Notes: generated by a model not told the origin, from the sequence alone. DNA of 64,000 bases from Gelidibacter maritimus (GCF_014062315.1 NZ_JACGLT010000002.1:372001-436000); one strand, 5' to 3'; shown: positions 53,028 through 62,530, counted from the first letter of the stretch. A program made the numbers and translations.

Positions 53028-53051
53028 TCTTATTTAATTATACTTAATCTC

Positions 53052-53546
53052 TTAATTCAATTTTGCATCTCCTAACATAGACTCAACCAATTCTAATTGT
53101 TTGTCTTTGTTGGATAACTCTTCACGTACCACTTTCTCTGCAATATCAATAGATAAGCTTGCCACGTGATTTTTAAGTTCAGCCATGGCTGATCTTTTTT
53201 CGTTCTCAATTGCTTCTTGAGCTTGAGTGATCATTTTAGTTGCCTGTTCTTGGGCTTCTTCTTTGGCATCACTAACCATCTTAGTTTTGATCTCACGCGC
53301 CTCTTTCAACATCCCTTCGCGTTCCGCACGGGCTTCGTTAAGGATACGCTCATTATCTGCTTTAAGATTTTCCATCTCCATTCGCGCTTTATCAGCTGCT
53401 TCCAGAGCATTTTTGATGCCGTTTTCACGTTCGTCTACCGCTCCTAAAATTGGTTTCCATGCAAACTTTCTCAAAATGACAAGAAGGATGAAAAAGGTAA
53501 TAATTGACCAAAAAACAAGTCCTAATCCTGGTGTAATTAAATCCAT
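53052..53546 (-). CDS. atpF: F1Fo ATP synthase b subunit
   Basis: Peripheral stalk: one N-terminal membrane helix (about 8-28, LVFWSIITFFILLVILRKF) and a long charged coiled coil. 164 residues. Followed after 32 nt by atpH's leader palindrome; preceded by a strong hairpin in the atpE-atpF gap. Confidence 0.95.
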   Translation of the reverse strand: MDLITPGLGLVFWSIITFFILLVILRKFAWKPILGAVDERENGIKNALEAADKARMEMENLKADNERILNEARAEREGMLKEAREIKTKMVSDAKEEAQEQATKMITQAQEAIENEKRSAMAELKNHVASLSIDIAEKVVREELSNKDKQLELVESMLGDAKLN

Positions 53547-53615
53547 CTATAATAGGTTTTAGTTTTTATAATTTAAATTTTTTTCTTCGACCATGCATCT
53601 TCGAAGTGTAATAGA

Positions 53616-53648
53616 AACACAGAAATAACCAACCGTTATTTCTGTGTT
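53616..53648. promoter_or_regulatory. Perfect 14-bp hairpin between atpE and atpF
   Basis: AACACAGAAATAAC-CAACC-GTTATTTCTGTGTT. On the minus strand it lies 18 nt after the atpE stop and 69 nt before atpF, with no T tract after it. It is well placed to protect the 3' end of an atpE message or to limit read-through. Confidence 0.7.
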
Positions 53649-53666
53649 CTTGTAAATGGTTACTTC

Positions 53667-53876
53667 TTAGCTTACGATGATCGCCGCAACAACACCAAAA
53701 AGTGCTACTGCCTCTACGAAAGCCGCTAAAATAAGCGCTGAAGTTTGAAGTTTCCCTTGGATTTCTGGTTGACGAGCCATAGCGTTCATAGCTGACTCAC
53801 CAATTTTACCAATTCCAATAGCCGCTCCAATAACTGCCATACCAGCTCCTAATGCTGCAATTCCTGTAATAGTCAT
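53667..53876 (-). CDS. atpE: F1Fo ATP synthase c subunit
   Basis: Ring-forming proteolipid, 69 residues, two membrane helices joined by the polar loop ARQPEIQGK. The essential carboxylate is E55 in AAFVEAVALFG. No Gln in the first helix and no Ser or Thr after E55 of the sodium type is evident, so proton coupling is more likely. Confidence 0.95.
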   Translation of the reverse strand: MTITGIAALGAGMAVIGAAIGIGKIGESAMNAMARQPEIQGKLQTSALILAAFVEAVALFGVVAAIIVS

Positions 53877-53895
53877 AATAAAAAATTTAAATTAA

Positions 53896-54981
53896 TTAAT
53901 GATTGTCTTCTTCCGCGGTGGCCATACCTATATATAGGGCAGATAACACGGTAAATATATATGCTTGAATTGCAACAACTACAATTTCTATGATTAAAAT
54001 GAACAATGAAAACCCTACCGATACCGGTGCAATAGCGATGCTCTGAAAGGTAAAGATTAGTGACATTAACGATAGGATAATAATATGTCCTGCAGTAATG
54101 TTAGCAAACAAACGAATGGTTAATGAAAATGGTTTTACAAACATTCCAATAATCTCAATAGGTGCTAAGAATATTTTCATCGGAACAGGAACACCTGGCA
54201 TCCAGAAAATATGTTTCCAATAATTTTTGTTACCACTGAACATGGTAATAAAGAAGGTAAACAAGGCCAATGTCAAGGTAAATGCAATATTACCACTCAC
54301 GTTGGCACCGTTTAAGATAGGAATCAATCCAAAGATATTATTTAGCCAAATAAAGAAAAACACGCTTAACAAGAACGGCATGAATCTTCTGTATTTCTTT
54401 TCACCAATCATCGGGATAGCAACCTCATCTCTAATAAAAATCACTAAAGGTTCAACAAAGGACGCTATGCCTCTTGGCACATAATTATTTGCTTTTTTGT
54501 ATTTACGGGCTGCAGAAATAAATATCAAGAACAATACAAGTACTGACACCCACATCATAAAGACGTTTTTTGTAATAGAGAAATTTAGAGGCTTGCTAGC
54601 ATTTGTCGGCTCCTCTTCTTCATCAAAGGCCAAAGCATCCACTCCAGCATCCAATTGGTAGATTTTCTCATGGTATTTTACAAAACGCTCACCGTTTTTC
54701 TCAACAATTACCGATCCAGAATCGTCATGATGAAACTCGCTTGACATAAACGTAACCAAGCCATTATCCGTATAAAGAATGATAGGTAGCGCTATGCTGA
54801 TAGGCTCATTATTCCAGTCTACAATATGAAATTCATGGGCATCTTTAACGTGATGCATAATCATTTCAGTGGCATTGAACCCTTCATCTTGATCTTCGTC
54901 CTCTTGTGATGCAAAACCAAAATTGGTGATTGCTACAGAAAAAACTAAAAATAATACGGCTCTTAAAGTGTTTAATGTCAT
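53896..54981 (-). CDS. atpB: F1Fo ATP synthase a subunit
   Basis: Proton-channel subunit, 361 residues, longer than the usual 230-270 because of an N-terminal signal-like segment (to about 25, FGFASQ) and a periplasmic acidic domain, as in other Bacteroidota. The essential Arg is in SLTIRLFANITAGH. 19 nt upstream of atpE. Confidence 0.94.
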   Translation of the reverse strand: MTLNTLRAVLFLVFSVAITNFGFASQEDEDQDEGFNATEMIMHHVKDAHEFHIVDWNNEPISIALPIILYTDNGLVTFMSSEFHHDDSGSVIVEKNGERFVKYHEKIYQLDAGVDALAFDEEEEPTNASKPLNFSITKNVFMMWVSVLVLFLIFISAARKYKKANNYVPRGIASFVEPLVIFIRDEVAIPMIGEKKYRRFMPFLLSVFFFIWLNNIFGLIPILNGANVSGNIAFTLTLALFTFFITMFSGNKNYWKHIFWMPGVPVPMKIFLAPIEIIGMFVKPFSLTIRLFANITAGHIIILSLMSLIFTFQSIAIAPVSVGFSLFILIIEIVVVAIQAYIFTVLSALYIGMATAEEDNH

Positions 54982-55081
54982 TATAAATAGCTTAAAAATA
55001 CCTTGCTCTAAATTCCGTGCAAATGTACGTACATTATGTTAAATGTCAAACACTTTTTTGTCAATATTAAACCCAAGGTTA

Positions 55082-55483
55082 TCATGAGGGTTTTTGAAGC
55101 AATTTTGTAATGGAATAAACTTCAAATGCCAAGTAGATAAAATACGGTATAAAAAAGTTAAAAATATCGGGTTGTTTCTTCTCAAAATCGGCTAAAATAA
55201 GAGGTAAAAGAAACAAAATGGCAAGAAACATCTTAATAAAAGTGCTGGACATAAACAGCACAAAAATATCAGTTTTACCCGTTGAAGATTTATAATTTAC
55301 CGCCGTGTACAACAAAGTTGTGACTATAAAATGAAACAGATAAATCTGCCAAATGGGAAAAAACAAATGCAGCTCCGCTCCAAAATAGGTCAGCACATAA
55401 CTATGGATGGCGTAAAGCACTAAGCTTAAAACAGCAATGAAAAGTAAAAAACTAACTTGTCTTTTTAGAAAGGTCGGATTCAT
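55082..55483 (-). CDS. Four-helix membrane protein in AtpI position (DUF6168-like)
   Basis: 133 residues from ATG 55483 (MNPTFLKRQVS); an earlier TTG is less likely. Four hydrophobic segments without charged residues inside suggest an integral membrane protein. Its place between atpZ and atpB is that of AtpI/Atp assembly helpers; the family name DUF6168 is from memory and only moderately sure. Confidence 0.7.
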   Translation of the reverse strand: MNPTFLKRQVSFLLFIAVLSLVLYAIHSYVLTYFGAELHLFFPIWQIYLFHFIVTTLLYTAVNYKSSTGKTDIFVLFMSSTFIKMFLAILFLLPLILADFEKKQPDIFNFFIPYFIYLAFEVYSITKLLQKPS

Positions 55484-55551
55484 TAAATAAAGAAAAAAAT
55501 TATTGACTATTATGTCTAACAACGTTCCGCATGCTTACCAGCAGATTGAAG

Positions 55552-55785
55552 TTATTTATCATCTTTTGAATTTGCAATAATACGTCTTATTACAAAAAAC
55601 ACCGCAACAACGGTTGAGGTTAAAGATAAAATAATGGTCCAAAGGTTATTCTCATTAGCATAATGAGCATCAATCTTGATTCCTAAAAAACTACCAATCC
55701 CGATAATAGCGAACATCTGTATAGCTATACTCGAATATTTGGCGTAGCTATTAAGCGGATTGTTCTTTTTCGGCTGGTTTGGCAT
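55552..55785 (-). CDS. AtpZ/AtpI-family protein
   Basis: 77-residue protein with two membrane helices (about 18-37 and 48-68), including IQMFAIIGIGSFLGIKID, typical of AtpZ. Its ATG lies inside the bactofilin gene (35-nt overlap), so translation is coupled. AtpZ proteins are thought to aid ATP synthase assembly or Mg uptake. Confidence 0.85.
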   Translation of the reverse strand: MPNQPKKNNPLNSYAKYSSIAIQMFAIIGIGSFLGIKIDAHYANENNLWTIILSLTSTVVAVFFVIRRIIANSKDDK

Positions 55786-56194
55786 TAGGCTTTGATGCTT
55801 TTTGATTGCTATTTTGACCAGGCTCCTTTTGACTGCCTTTCATGATACAGGTTGCATTGAATGCTGCGCCAGGCTCAACGGCCAATTTGCCGACTTCCAC
55901 TTCGCCCTCAACTAAAGCTGAGGATCTTAGTGACAGGGTATCCGTAAGAATCAACTTTCCTGAGAATTGTCCTTCAATATCAGCATTGGCTCCTTTAAGT
56001 GTGCCGTTGATAACTCCGGTTTTTCCGAGTACCACCTTACCTGGCGTTTTAACGTTGCCTTGTATGGTGCCCTCAATTCTAAAGTCGCCATCACTAATGA
56101 TATCTCCCGTAATGGTGGTGCCTTTTGCGATGGTGTTTTGTTGATTAACTGCTTCTGAGGTTGTTTTTCCTTTTTTTGGTTTTTCTGTAAACAT
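55751..56194 (-). CDS. Bactofilin (polymer-forming cytoskeletal protein)
   Basis: 147 residues: a central beta-helical bactofilin domain (about 20-110, with repeats such as GDIISDGDFRIEGTIQGNV and VVLGKTGVINGTLKGA) and a disordered Lys/Pro-rich tail. Forms membrane-associated filaments. 13 nt after the SprE-like gene and overlapping AtpZ. Confidence 0.92.
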   Translation of the reverse strand: MFTEKPKKGKTTSEAVNQQNTIAKGTTITGDIISDGDFRIEGTIQGNVKTPGKVVLGKTGVINGTLKGANADIEGQFSGKLILTDTLSLRSSALVEGEVEVGKLAVEPGAAFNATCIMKGSQKEPGQNSNQKASKPNAKPAEKEQSA

Positions 56195-56207
56195 AATTAC
56201 TGGTGGT

Positions 56208-58790
56208 TTATTGGTTTTCTAGGTAGTCTTTGAGGTTTTTATGTCTTTGCACAATTTCATAGTTAGGTGATGAAATGGCAATATAAGGTCGTGTAATATT
56301 AGCTTTGCGCTCTCTAAGCAGGTCGGCAAATCCTCGCGCACCATTGATGCTTTTTAAGCCATGCACCACCACAAAGGTAGTGTTATTATCATAAACATCT
56401 TTGGAGACGCTCAAATCAAAGTACCTGATTTTGACGACCTCATCACTCAAGGTCTTTAAAAATGCGTCTATATCCTCATCACTGTTGTTCTCAAACCGAT
56501 ATAATACATTAAATCTAGAGCCAATGGAGTCTTGTTTAAAATTCCTATCGGATAAAGCTGGAATCACATTTTCAACGATTTCTTGAGCGCGTCTGCCTTC
56601 TTCTGAATTTGGATAATTCAAAGCGATATAATTAACCCCCTCTTTATAAGCTTCAAAACCATACAAACGCCCTTTTGCCGAGGCTTTTAAAATTTCAAAC
56701 TTCGGCACAATGGGTTCGCCTTCAAATTCAAGAACATACTTATCGCTCTGCTCGATGACTTCTTGAAAGTTCTGTGCTTCATAACTCGCATAGGTTCGCT
56801 CATAGATGCTTTCAGGACTGTTCTCGTCCTTGGACATTTCTGATTTCGGATTTAAAAGAATGGCGGCATAACGCGAGTTTGGATTGTTGTTGATGATATC
56901 CTGCTTCATCTGTTCGGCAGCATTGGGCTCATTTAAACGTCCGTATAATTTGTATAGATTATACTTGGTTGGCAATACCAGTCGCTCTTCAGGATTGTTT
57001 TCCATTAAAGCTTTGAGCTTATCTTTTGCAAGTTGGTATTCTTGAAATTTTTCTTTGTAGATGACCCCTAATTGATAATAGGCGTAATTTCGGTCTTTTA
57101 TGATGCTGTCAATCACTTTTTGATCGGACGGAATTTTAGAAATGTAAAACTCAGGGTCGTAACGCTCCTCTTCAGAAACAGCCGTTACCAGATCATTGGA
57201 TTGAACCGTGAGCTCATTACTGCGCGTACTTGAGAGTCGCCAATTATCCTTGAGCGAACGGTCTCCCCAATTTTTTAAAAATTCATTTTTTCCGTAGGCT
57301 ACGGTATTGGAATTATAAAAATAGAACGTCGATTTTCCTCCCGGAGGTTGGGCGCCATTATTCGCCAAATTTCCAGAATTCCTAGTATTGCCCATATTAT
57401 CTGCGCTAACAATACCAGAATTGGCCTTTCGCTGGGCGATTTCTTCCTGCTCTTTCAAATGTTCGGCCTCTGCTTTTAATTTATCGATATACGTTTCAAA
57501 AACAGCAACCCTGTCGGCATCCGGTAAATTTACCAAATGTAAGATGCTGTCATTTACTTGAGCAACATTTTCGTAATAGATGACATCTTCTAAATTTTCT
57601 CTTTTTCGCTTGATGGTTCTATAAGGCTTGGAGTCCACCACCATATTGGTCAACGTACTGTCATAATAAGCTCCTGCAGTTTTATATTCTGATTTGTCAA
57701 AATTCATATCACCCAACGTAACATAGTCAAGTGCTCGTAGATGTTTATCGCCTGAAGTTGACCTTAAAGATTTGTTATAATACGCAACAGCCAATGAATC
57801 CCGATTGGCCTGTTTATGGAATTCCGCAATGCGGTAGTAGATTTTATCCAGAAAAGGCCTGTTCTCACGGTCTTCCTCCAATTCGGTCAGGTATTCTTCA
57901 AATGCCAAAACATCGCCGATATCAGGATCAAAGTTTGCGGCTTTTGCCAAGTGAGCATTAATATAATAGGCTCGTGGGACTTTCCGGTGCAAATCAATTA
58001 CCTTATCAAAGGCAATATTCGCACTATCCTTATAACCAAACTCATTATAAATCTGACCTCTGATATAGTTGTAACGTGCTTTCTCCTTGTTTTTCTTGGT
58101 ATGGGCAGCAGCAATTGCCAATTGGGTCAAGGCGCTGTCTTTTGCATGAATGTTAATGTAGGCCTGTGCTAAAGCAGCGGTGGCATCGGCCATATCCTGA
58201 TCGCTCAATTCCTCCAATCGCAACAAGCGCTTTATGTTTTTGATGGCAAGCTCATTGTTTTCAAGACGCATATTGGTTTTTTCACGCCAAATTTTTGCTT
58301 CATTGATTTTGTCGCTGGCGGCGTACCTGAATAAAATATAGTTAAAGGCTTCCAGTGCAGGAATAAATCGTTGATCAAAATAACGTGCTTTCCCGAGCAA
58401 CAGATGAGCCTCATCAATTTGCGGATTGTATTCTCTGCCTTTAATGTTCATCCCATGGGTCTGAACGGCCTTGATTGCTTTTTCCTCTGCGCGTTCAAAA
58501 TCAGAGTTTTTGGACTGGCCGGGCAGCATAAAATCATCTGTGGTTTCCATACGTTCTATAGGGAGTAATTCCCAATAGTTATCGGTAAAGGCGTCATCAA
58601 CCGTTTCCCTTCCATTTTCCAACGCTATGTTTCCGTTGTAAAGAATGTTATATTTTGTCCCCATAGCATGAAAGTTTCTGTTAATGAAGGTATCCTTCTT
58701 GCGCGAACAACTTGTTACCATAAGTGACGCCAAAAACAGAAATAAGATGGATTTGAAAATACTATGCAAGGTGGGTTGTATTTGGTTCAT
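56208..58790 (-). CDS. sprE: PorW/SprE-like type IX secretion and gliding lipoprotein
   Basis: An 860-residue TPR lipoprotein (lipobox MVTSC, Cys 28) with the family N-terminus SRKKDTFINRNFHAMGTKYN and helical repeats throughout. In Flavobacterium johnsoniae the related SprE, and PorW in Porphyromonas, are needed for type IX secretion and gliding. Assignment rests on the N-terminal signature, length and TPR content; bactofilin follows after 13 nt. The rest of the secretion machinery is not in this window. Confidence 0.75.
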   Translation of the reverse strand: MNQIQPTLHSIFKSILFLFLASLMVTSCSRKKDTFINRNFHAMGTKYNILYNGNIALENGRETVDDAFTDNYWELLPIERMETTDDFMLPGQSKNSDFERAEEKAIKAVQTHGMNIKGREYNPQIDEAHLLLGKARYFDQRFIPALEAFNYILFRYAASDKINEAKIWREKTNMRLENNELAIKNIKRLLRLEELSDQDMADATAALAQAYINIHAKDSALTQLAIAAAHTKKNKEKARYNYIRGQIYNEFGYKDSANIAFDKVIDLHRKVPRAYYINAHLAKAANFDPDIGDVLAFEEYLTELEEDRENRPFLDKIYYRIAEFHKQANRDSLAVAYYNKSLRSTSGDKHLRALDYVTLGDMNFDKSEYKTAGAYYDSTLTNMVVDSKPYRTIKRKRENLEDVIYYENVAQVNDSILHLVNLPDADRVAVFETYIDKLKAEAEHLKEQEEIAQRKANSGIVSADNMGNTRNSGNLANNGAQPPGGKSTFYFYNSNTVAYGKNEFLKNWGDRSLKDNWRLSSTRSNELTVQSNDLVTAVSEEERYDPEFYISKIPSDQKVIDSIIKDRNYAYYQLGVIYKEKFQEYQLAKDKLKALMENNPEERLVLPTKYNLYKLYGRLNEPNAAEQMKQDIINNNPNSRYAAILLNPKSEMSKDENSPESIYERTYASYEAQNFQEVIEQSDKYVLEFEGEPIVPKFEILKASAKGRLYGFEAYKEGVNYIALNYPNSEEGRRAQEIVENVIPALSDRNFKQDSIGSRFNVLYRFENNSDEDIDAFLKTLSDEVVKIRYFDLSVSKDVYDNNTTFVVVHGLKSINGARGFADLLRERKANITRPYIAISSPNYEIVQRHKNLKDYLENQ

Positions 58791-59120
58791 AAGATAACTA
58801 AAAACAGGGGCAAATATTATGCAATGCCGTAAAAATAAGCATCTTTTTGAATTATTCGAGGAAAAATTAGTGGAGTTTTCGATGTGGGATTCTTAGATAA
58901 TTCTCGCAGAGACGCAGAGGCCCGAAGTTATAAATTCCAAAAACAAAAGCACCAAATTTCAACTTACGCTCGTGTCAAAAAACTCATAAAATATCAGTTA
59001 TAATCAATGACACACGCCTGAACGATCGGGCAAGTCAGCGTTAATTTCACGTACAGAAAAAACGGAAAAGACCTCACAGGTTTCAAAAACCTGTGAGGTC
59101 TAAGTGCCTAAGATAACCTA
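58791..59120. other. 330-nt gap between the SprE-like gene and an ABC ATPase
   Basis: Contains the perfect 15-bp hairpin 59069-59101 and a short CGCAGAGACGCAGAGG motif (about 58906-58921). No protein-like frame or RNA gene seen. Confidence 0.5.
59069..59101. repeat. Perfect 15-bp CAGGTTT-family hairpin after the ABC ATPase
   Basis: AGACCTCACAGGTTT-CAA-AAACCTGTGAGGTCT. It lies 19 nt past the ATPase stop, where it could act as a 3'-end element; no T tract follows on the minus strand. Confidence 0.85.
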
Positions 59121-59819
59121 TTATTCTCCAGCAAAATGTGCTTCCAATTCTTTCAAGGTAGCGGCGCTGGTTACCAAATCTTTAATAACTTCACCTTTCT
59201 CTAAAACCACAATGCGTTCACTCACTTCCGTAACATGCATTAGGTCGTGACTTGATACCAATACAGTAACGCCTTGTTGACTTGCAAGGTTTTTAATGAT
59301 CTGTTTTAGTCGGATTTGGGTGGTAGGATCCAAATTAGCAAAAGGTTCATCAAGAATAATGACTTCCGGATTTCCAATAAGAGCGGCTATAATGCCCACC
59401 TTCTTTTGATTGCCCTTGCTTAAATCTCTCAGATATTTTTTTTGGTTTAATATTTCACCATGGAAAAAATCCTCAAACTGCTTTAATAATGTATCTACAT
59501 CCGCTTTATTTTGACCCCGTAATTCGCCAATAAAATAGAAGTATTCTTCTGGAGTCAAATAGCCTATTAAAAAGGTTTCGTCAATATATGCTGAAGTGAA
59601 AGGCTTCCAGTCTTCACTTTCATCAATTTGAATGTCCTTGCTTTTAATAAAACCTGTGGTTGGTTGAATCAAGTCTAATAACAGACTGAAGAACGTCGTT
59701 TTTCCTGCGCCATTATTGCCTACCAATCCAAAGCTCTGCCCCTGTGGAATGTCAAGATTTTCAATGTTTAAAACCGGACTTGAATTATATGCTTTTGATA
59801 GATGGGATACTGTTATCAT
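59121..59819 (-). CDS. ABC transporter ATP-binding protein
   Basis: 232 residues: Walker A GNNGAGKTT, signature LSKGNQKK, Walker B EVIILDEPFANLDP, switch His in SSHDLMH. Together with the DUF5687 membrane gene 2 nt upstream it forms a two-component ABC system of unknown substrate. Confidence 0.92.
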   Translation of the reverse strand: MITVSHLSKAYNSSPVLNIENLDIPQGQSFGLVGNNGAGKTTFFSLLLDLIQPTTGFIKSKDIQIDESEDWKPFTSAYIDETFLIGYLTPEEYFYFIGELRGQNKADVDTLLKQFEDFFHGEILNQKKYLRDLSKGNQKKVGIIAALIGNPEVIILDEPFANLDPTTQIRLKQIIKNLASQQGVTVLVSSHDLMHVTEVSERIVVLEKGEVIKDLVTSAATLKELEAHFAGE

Positions 59820-59821
59820 AA

Positions 59822-61294
59822 TTAATTATTTTGTTTGTAAGCGGCTAATGTTTTATATTTTTCTGATTTATAGACTTTTTCTATAATGTTGAACACTTTA
59901 TTCTTGAATAAAAAACCAGTAAATCCGGCAATGGCCACTAAGGCGAAACCGAAAACTTCTCCAAGTGTAAAATGCCCAACGGCATAAATAGCCATTGGCA
60001 ATACCAATTTTGGAATGGTCAATAATAAGGTTTTCGCATTAAAGGCCTGTTTGTCTCCAAAGGCTTTTTTACTTGTGGTCAGATCTATGGGAGTTTTGAT
60101 ATATGCGCCACCCCAAAGAACCATATGGCTATTGACTCCAATATTATAAATGGCGCCAACAACAACTGCTGCATAGGCTTGCCACCCCCAATAGAGGTAA
60201 AAAACAGAAATAATGGTTGATACTATAGTGGCAATGACCATTAAGTACCATTTGGATGCGATATATTCTTTATACCGAATATTTTGGCTCATCATTAACG
60301 GGTAATAAGCACTATCCCAACTTGGTACAAATTGGCCAAATGTAAATAAGAACCCGCCAGATATAAAGATCCCAGCAAAGACCCGCCAGAAAGGACCCTC
60401 ATAAGCTTCAACGGACCCTGTAAAAAATAGTAACCCATAAAATATAAAGAGTACGCTTATAAGTAAAGTTGTTTTTGAGCGTTTATTGCGCCTTAACAAT
60501 TTAATATCGTTTTTAAGAAAGGTAGACATGCTTCCAAAACGGTTTAACCAGCTGTAATCTTGGGTTTCAGCGATGTCATGTTTCACGGATAGCCCTGAAT
60601 CTAAATACAAATTGTTTTTGAAAAAGGTAAATGCCATTTTATAAAAGAACACTGCCAAAAACACTGGCACAAAAGCCAAATAAGGTATGGCATAAAATGC
60701 GTTAAAAACGGGGTAGGTAAGCTGTGTAATATCAAAAACACCGAAGTATTGAAGTCCGATCATAGCGCCAATAACACCAATAACCGCGAAGAAAACCACG
60801 TCTTTATTATTGACAAAAATATTGATGAAATTATTACAATAAATCCAACCTACTATACCCAGGTTCCATGCCATGACTTGTAAAACAGGGAAACCTTCCA
60901 TAATGAGCACAATTGAGAAGGGAATAAAGAAAAACGCGTGCAGTACGTTAAAGAATGAGATCATGGTCTTACCGATGGCAAAATTGACAATCGTCTTTCT
61001 TTTGATTGGTAAGTACATGAGTGTTTTAATGTTCAGTACCGGCATCTTCTGAAGGAAATACCGGAATACTAAATCAAATGCCATATAATAAATCAGCACT
61101 TGATTGACCACTTGAAAAGGCTCCATGTTAAATTGCTCCTCAATGATAAAGTAAACCCCAAAACCCATGAGTAAAAAAGAGGCAATCATCCAAAGAGCAC
61201 CAAAAACCATCATTATTTTAAGAAAAAGATTGGTTTTAAAAGAGGCTGACCTAATAAAGGATTTCCATTCGAGACTTATAAAATATTTCAACAT
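59822..61294 (-). CDS. DUF5687-family membrane protein (ABC permease-like)
   Basis: 490 residues with about ten to twelve hydrophobic segments and a central soluble loop. Sequence and position directly before an ABC ATPase (2-nt gap) match the Bacteroidota DUF5687 family, named from memory. Probably the permease of the pair. Confidence 0.75.
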   Translation of the reverse strand: MLKYFISLEWKSFIRSASFKTNLFLKIMMVFGALWMIASFLLMGFGVYFIIEEQFNMEPFQVVNQVLIYYMAFDLVFRYFLQKMPVLNIKTLMYLPIKRKTIVNFAIGKTMISFFNVLHAFFFIPFSIVLIMEGFPVLQVMAWNLGIVGWIYCNNFINIFVNNKDVVFFAVIGVIGAMIGLQYFGVFDITQLTYPVFNAFYAIPYLAFVPVFLAVFFYKMAFTFFKNNLYLDSGLSVKHDIAETQDYSWLNRFGSMSTFLKNDIKLLRRNKRSKTTLLISVLFIFYGLLFFTGSVEAYEGPFWRVFAGIFISGGFLFTFGQFVPSWDSAYYPLMMSQNIRYKEYIASKWYLMVIATIVSTIISVFYLYWGWQAYAAVVVGAIYNIGVNSHMVLWGGAYIKTPIDLTTSKKAFGDKQAFNAKTLLLTIPKLVLPMAIYAVGHFTLGEVFGFALVAIAGFTGFLFKNKVFNIIEKVYKSEKYKTLAAYKQNN

Positions 61295-61451
61295 ACTGTT
61301 CTGGTTGCGATGTAATCATTGGTAATATTAAATCAATTTTTGTTACAAACAAATTTCAAATAATCTAAACTTTAGAAGCAATTTACCCAAAGACACCCGC
61401 TTCATCTCTTATAATTTTGTTAGATAGGTGGCATTTATTACAAGCTTTCGT

Positions 61452-61459
61452 TACTTTTG
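61452..61459 (+). promoter_or_regulatory. -7 box of the ferredoxin-domain oxidoreductase
   Basis: TACTTTTG, exact TAnnTTTG, 15 nt before the ATG at 61475. A second exact box, TAATTTTG, is at 61412-61419. Confidence 0.45.
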
Positions 61460-61474
61460 ATGAAAATTTAAATT

Positions 61475-62530
61475 ATGTCACAATATCATACCCTAACCAT
61501 AAAAAACATTGAGCGCGTCACTTCAAAATCGGTAACCATTACCTTTGAAGTCCCTCAACATCTTAAAGACGATTTTAAATTCAAGGCAGGCCAGTATATA
61601 ACTATAAAATCTATGCTTAATGGTACTGAGATAAGACGCGATTACTCTTTGTGTTCTTCTCCAAAGAGTGGCGATCTAAGGGTGGCCGTAAAAGAGGTGA
61701 AAGACGGTACTTTTTCCAAGTATGTCAATAACCAATTAAAGGTTGGAGACCAGTTGGAAATTGCGCCACCAAGAGGTCATTTTATTTTTGAACCTAATGA
61801 CGCCAAGACCAAGCATATTGCCGCATTTGCAGCAGGTAGTGGCATCACCCCAATTTTGAGCATTGTTAAATGCGCTTTGGAAGAAGAAGTCATGAGTAAT
61901 GTTGTTTTGGTTTATGGTAATAAAACCACGGACGACACGATGTTTATGACCGAATTGCTGCAACTGCAACGGGATTACAGCGATCGGTTGGCCATTCAAT
62001 TTGTTTTTAGTCAAGCTCAAGAAGATGATTCTATTTTTGGACGTATTGAAAAAAGCACAGTCAATCTCATATTAAAGAACAAGCACAAAGATTTGAGTAT
62101 TGATGCGTTCTATTTATGTGGACCGGAGGCAATGATACATACTGTAAAGGATGTTCTTTCTGAGCATGAAATTCCTGAAGATCGGGTGTTTTTTGAACTG
62201 TTTAAAGCTGCAAAACCTACAGAACGCGACACTGCGACCCTTCCTGATGGACAAACCAAAATTTCAGTTGTTTTAGATGATGACACGACCGAATTTGAAA
62301 TGTCACAAAAACAGACCATTCTCGAAGCTGCACTAGATAACGATTTAGATGCTCCCTATTCTTGCCAAGGAGGAATTTGCAGTAGTTGCTTGGCACGTGT
62401 CATTGAAGGGGAAGCAAAAATGCGTCAAAATAATATTTTGACTGATGGGGAAGTTGCTGAGGGTTTGATCTTAACCTGTCAAGCACATCCTCTAACACCG
62501 CATATCAAAATTGATTATGATGATATTTAA
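61475..62530 (+). CDS. Ferredoxin-NADP reductase-fold oxidoreductase with C-terminal [2Fe-2S] domain (PaaE-like)
   Basis: 351 residues. FAD domain with RRDYSLCSSP (RxYS, 55-58), NAD(P) domain with GSGITP (121-126) and YLCGPEAM (213-220), and a plant-type ferredoxin domain whose cluster ligands are C297, C302, C305 and C335. This is the layout of PaaE-like electron-transfer reductases. No phenylacetate genes are nearby, so the partner oxygenase or desaturase is unknown. Confidence 0.9.
   Translation: MSQYHTLTIKNIERVTSKSVTITFEVPQHLKDDFKFKAGQYITIKSMLNGTEIRRDYSLCSSPKSGDLRVAVKEVKDGTFSKYVNNQLKVGDQLEIAPPRGHFIFEPNDAKTKHIAAFAAGSGITPILSIVKCALEEEVMSNVVLVYGNKTTDDTMFMTELLQLQRDYSDRLAIQFVFSQAQEDDSIFGRIEKSTVNLILKNKHKDLSIDAFYLCGPEAMIHTVKDVLSEHEIPEDRVFFELFKAAKPTERDTATLPDGQTKISVVLDDDTTEFEMSQKQTILEAALDNDLDAPYSCQGGICSSCLARVIEGEAKMRQNNILTDGEVAEGLILTCQAHPLTPHIKIDYDDI

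Noticed and set aside
53227-53562. 111-codon plus-strand frame opposite atpF
   Set aside because: Shadow of the coiled-coil coding sequence on the other strand; Ser/Arg-rich without family features.
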